Assembly (NCBI GenBank): GCA_031556525.1
Contig: JAVBSS010000052.1
Coordinates: 1 to 34,743, forward strand
Reading direction: 5' to 3'
Origin: JAVBSN01 sp031556525
GTDB lineage: Bacteria > Bacillota > Clostridia > Lachnospirales > Lachnospiraceae
DNA: 34,743 nucleotides
Below the pieces are notes generated by a model that saw only the letters and a list, made by a program, of their open reading frames with translations, had not been told where the DNA came from and made no database searches. Both the position numbers and the translations under genes were made by a program. Within the stretch, counting starts at the first letter, position 1. Every line of letters starts with the position of its first letter. Below, one piece after another: positions 33,098 through 34,743 of the stretch.

Positions 33098-33745
33098 TTA
33101 TTTATAGTTTTTCTTATCGCTTCTCTTAAGATAAATTGTTACTTTTCTATGAGGATCTTCTCCCTCACTTCTTGTACTTACATATTTATCATTTTGTAAT
33201 GCTGAATGAATAATTCTTCTCTCATAAGGATTCATTTCCTCAAGAGTAACTGGCTTTCTTGTTCTCTTTACTTTGAAAGCTATATTCTTAGCAAGATTCT
33301 CTAATGTATCTTTTCTTCTTGCTCTATAATTTTCAGTATCAACTTTAACTCTTATATAAGATGTTGTTTCTTTATTTACAAATAAACTTGTTAAATATTG
33401 AATTGAATCTAATGTTTGTCCCCTCTTACCAATAAGGACTCCCATCTCACTACCTTCTAAATTAATATCCATAGTGTTTGACTCTTCATCATATTCTATA
33501 TTAACAACTACTTCTAATTTCATTGCTGCAAATATCTTATCAAGATATTCTTTTGTAAAATCAACTATTGTGCTATTTTTTCTAGCTTTAATAATTGCTG
33601 GCTTTGTATTTATAAATCCTAAAATACCAGTACTACCTTTTTCAACAACTTCATAATCCAAATCGTTGCTAGTAACACCAAGTTCAATTGAAGCATTTGT
33701 AACTGCTTCTTCTACTGTTTTACCCTTAAACTCTCTATAATCCAT
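33098..33745 (-). CDS. jag: RNA-binding protein Jag (KhpB)
   Basis: This RNA-binding protein is encoded next to the YidC insertase. It has 215 residues: a Jag_N domain (1-50, FKGKTVEEAVTNASIELGV and STGILGF), a KH domain with GKRGQTLDSIQYLTSL in the GxxG loop (about 110-125) and a C-terminal R3H domain with MNPYERRIIHSAL and SEGEDPHRKVTIYL. KhpB proteins bind RNA and affect cell-wall growth. Its ATG is directly behind the yidC stop, and its GGAGGAG lies inside the end of yidC, so the two are translationally coupled. Confidence 0.95.
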   Translation of the reverse strand: MDYREFKGKTVEEAVTNASIELGVTSNDLDYEVVEKGSTGILGFINTKPAIIKARKNSTIVDFTKEYLDKIFAAMKLEVVVNIEYDEESNTMDINLEGSEMGVLIGKRGQTLDSIQYLTSLFVNKETTSYIRVKVDTENYRARRKDTLENLAKNIAFKVKRTRKPVTLEEMNPYERRIIHSALQNDKYVSTRSEGEDPHRKVTIYLKRSDKKNYK

Positions 33746-33747
33746 TA

Positions 33748-34743
33748 CTATTCTCCTCCATTATTTTTCTTATCTTCATAGTTACGCATTATATTTGCTT
33801 TGGAAGCTATAGTTCCTTGCTTCTTTGGCGCATTATTAAGATTAGAAGAATCATAATTACGTAAATTCTTATTAGACATATTATTTATAAATTCAGCTTT
33901 CTCCCCAGCTGACATATTCTCTGTTGATTGACCTGTAGAACCCTCTATCATTCTATCCATTAGAGATTTTTTATTACCATTTTTAGCTTGCTTTTTCTTT
34001 GCCTTTTCAATATTCTTAGCAATAATCTTATCCATATCTGTATGGTTAAAATAGAAGTTAAATGCTAATTGAATTAAAAGTGTTATTAATGAAGACATTG
34101 CCCAATATAAACCTGCACCTGCTGGCATACTAATAGCAATAAATGCTGAGAATAATGGCATTGTTGTTGTCATACTCTTCATCATATTTGATGCCATATC
34201 ATTGCCACTACTTTCTTGTTGTGGCATTTGCATTGTCTTTGATGATAAATAACTAAATAATCCTGATGCTATAGGAATAATTAATGCCCATGATATTTTC
34301 CATCCTGGAGCTTCAGCAATATTTATACCTAATGCAAACTGATTAATCTTCTCTATTGATGGTGCATTTGATGATATAGATGATACTATATCACTATTAC
34401 CAACCATTAATTCTTTGAAAGATTCCCAATTACTTGTAGTAAACTTCGATAAAACATCTATTATATTGTTAACAGATGGTGCATCGGCTTTTTCTAATGC
34501 CTTAATTGTTAAAGAAGCTGATGTTATACCGTCCTCTTCAACAAACTTAGATAACATTTCTTTAAAACCATCAGTATTATATACTCCATTTGCTATAGGC
34601 GCATACATATCTCTTACTTTATCTACATATGCTGGTACATTTTGAATAACTCTATATAGAGCAAACATAATTGGAAGTTGAATAAAACTTGTTAAACAAC
34701 CATTTGTCATACTTGTTCCATATTTTTTATATACAGCCTGAGT
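33748..34743 (-). CDS. yidC: Membrane protein insertase YidC/Oxa1 (3' part)
   Basis: The gene runs off the right edge: 331 codons are in frame to base 34743 and an N-terminal part is missing. YidC inserts and folds membrane proteins. The stretch AVYKKYGTSMTNGCLTSFIQLPIMFALYRVI is the family's signature, followed by further membrane helices (SWALIIPIASGLFSYL and LFSAFIAISMPAGAGLYWAMSSLITLLIQ). A long polar loop of about 100 residues (from YAPIANGVYNTDGF to APSIEKINQF) is larger than usual. The C-terminal tail is Lys/Asn-rich and cytoplasmic. The ATG at 34708-34710 is internal, not the true start. Confidence 0.95.
   Translation of the reverse strand, partial: TQAVYKKYGTSMTNGCLTSFIQLPIMFALYRVIQNVPAYVDKVRDMYAPIANGVYNTDGFKEMLSKFVEEDGITSASLTIKALEKADAPSVNNIIDVLSKFTTSNWESFKELMVGNSDIVSSISSNAPSIEKINQFALGINIAEAPGWKISWALIIPIASGLFSYLSSKTMQMPQQESSGNDMASNMMKSMTTTMPLFSAFIAISMPAGAGLYWAMSSLITLLIQLAFNFYFNHTDMDKIIAKNIEKAKKKQAKNGNKKSLMDRMIEGSTGQSTENMSAGEKAEFINNMSNKNLRNYDSSNLNNAPKKQGTIASKANIMRNYEDKKNNGGE

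Noticed and set aside
1..34743. CRISPR array, prophage or insertion sequence
   Set aside because: No regularly spaced direct repeats, transposase motifs, terminal inverted repeats or phage structural genes were seen. The only tandem repeats are the 45-bp coding repeat and the 36-bp duplication.

Overview
The window looks like a piece of a low-GC Clostridia chromosome close to the replication origin, most likely Lachnospiraceae. Three things point there: the origin-proximal cluster yidC-jag-mnmE-mnmG-rsmG at the right end, parA-parB with three perfect 16-bp parS sites in the middle, and lineage-type families (DUF3881, DUF4446, DUF1002, DUF6034). Genes are AT-rich, with strong AGGAGG-type ribosome binding sites and sigma-A-like promoters. 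No insertion sequence, prophage, integrase or CRISPR array was seen, so most of the window reads as core genome.

Layout from left to right. 1-3600: a secreted DUF1002 protein, then the purine-salvage pair apt and a pbuG-type permease, all on the minus strand. 3750-8600: a plus-strand signalling operon with an OmpR-type response regulator, a membrane-anchored extracytoplasmic protein and a very large sensor kinase. 8650-14270: glutamate-cysteine ligase (minus), trmB, a 47-codon gene and tRNA-Lys (plus), then a membrane-fused glycerophosphodiester phosphodiesterase and an unknown membrane protein (minus). 14590-20190: a D,D-carboxypeptidase, an unknown membrane protein on the opposite strand, a DegS-like protein that has lost its phospho-acceptor histidine, and argS. 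20200-24600: three parS sites, parA, parB, DUF4446, DUF3881 and tRNA-Arg. 24700-28800: a Pro/Gly-repeat protein and a nitroreductase (minus), then metF, a two-helix coiled-coil protein and a DnaQ-like exonuclease (plus). 28800-34743: rsmG, mnmG, mnmE, jag and the 3' part of yidC (minus).

How the genes fit together. The right-hand block is the conserved RNA-modification and membrane-insertion cluster: MnmE with MnmG modifies tRNA wobble uridine, RsmG methylates 16S rRNA, and YidC inserts membrane proteins with Jag translated right behind it. ParA, ParB and the parS cluster form the origin-segregation system. In many Firmicutes parAB follows rsmG in the same direction; here the two blocks face each other with about 8 kb of other genes between them, which suggests an origin-proximal rearrangement. 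If the origin lies off the right edge, as the orientation of the yidC block suggests, parAB is transcribed against the replication fork.

The observations I find most worth checking are the parS cluster with copy-specific palindromic flanks, the histidine-less DegS-like protein, the matching leader hairpins in front of both tRNA genes, and the three-gene signalling operon. I did not find a clear wholly new system. All calls come from reading the sequence without database searches.
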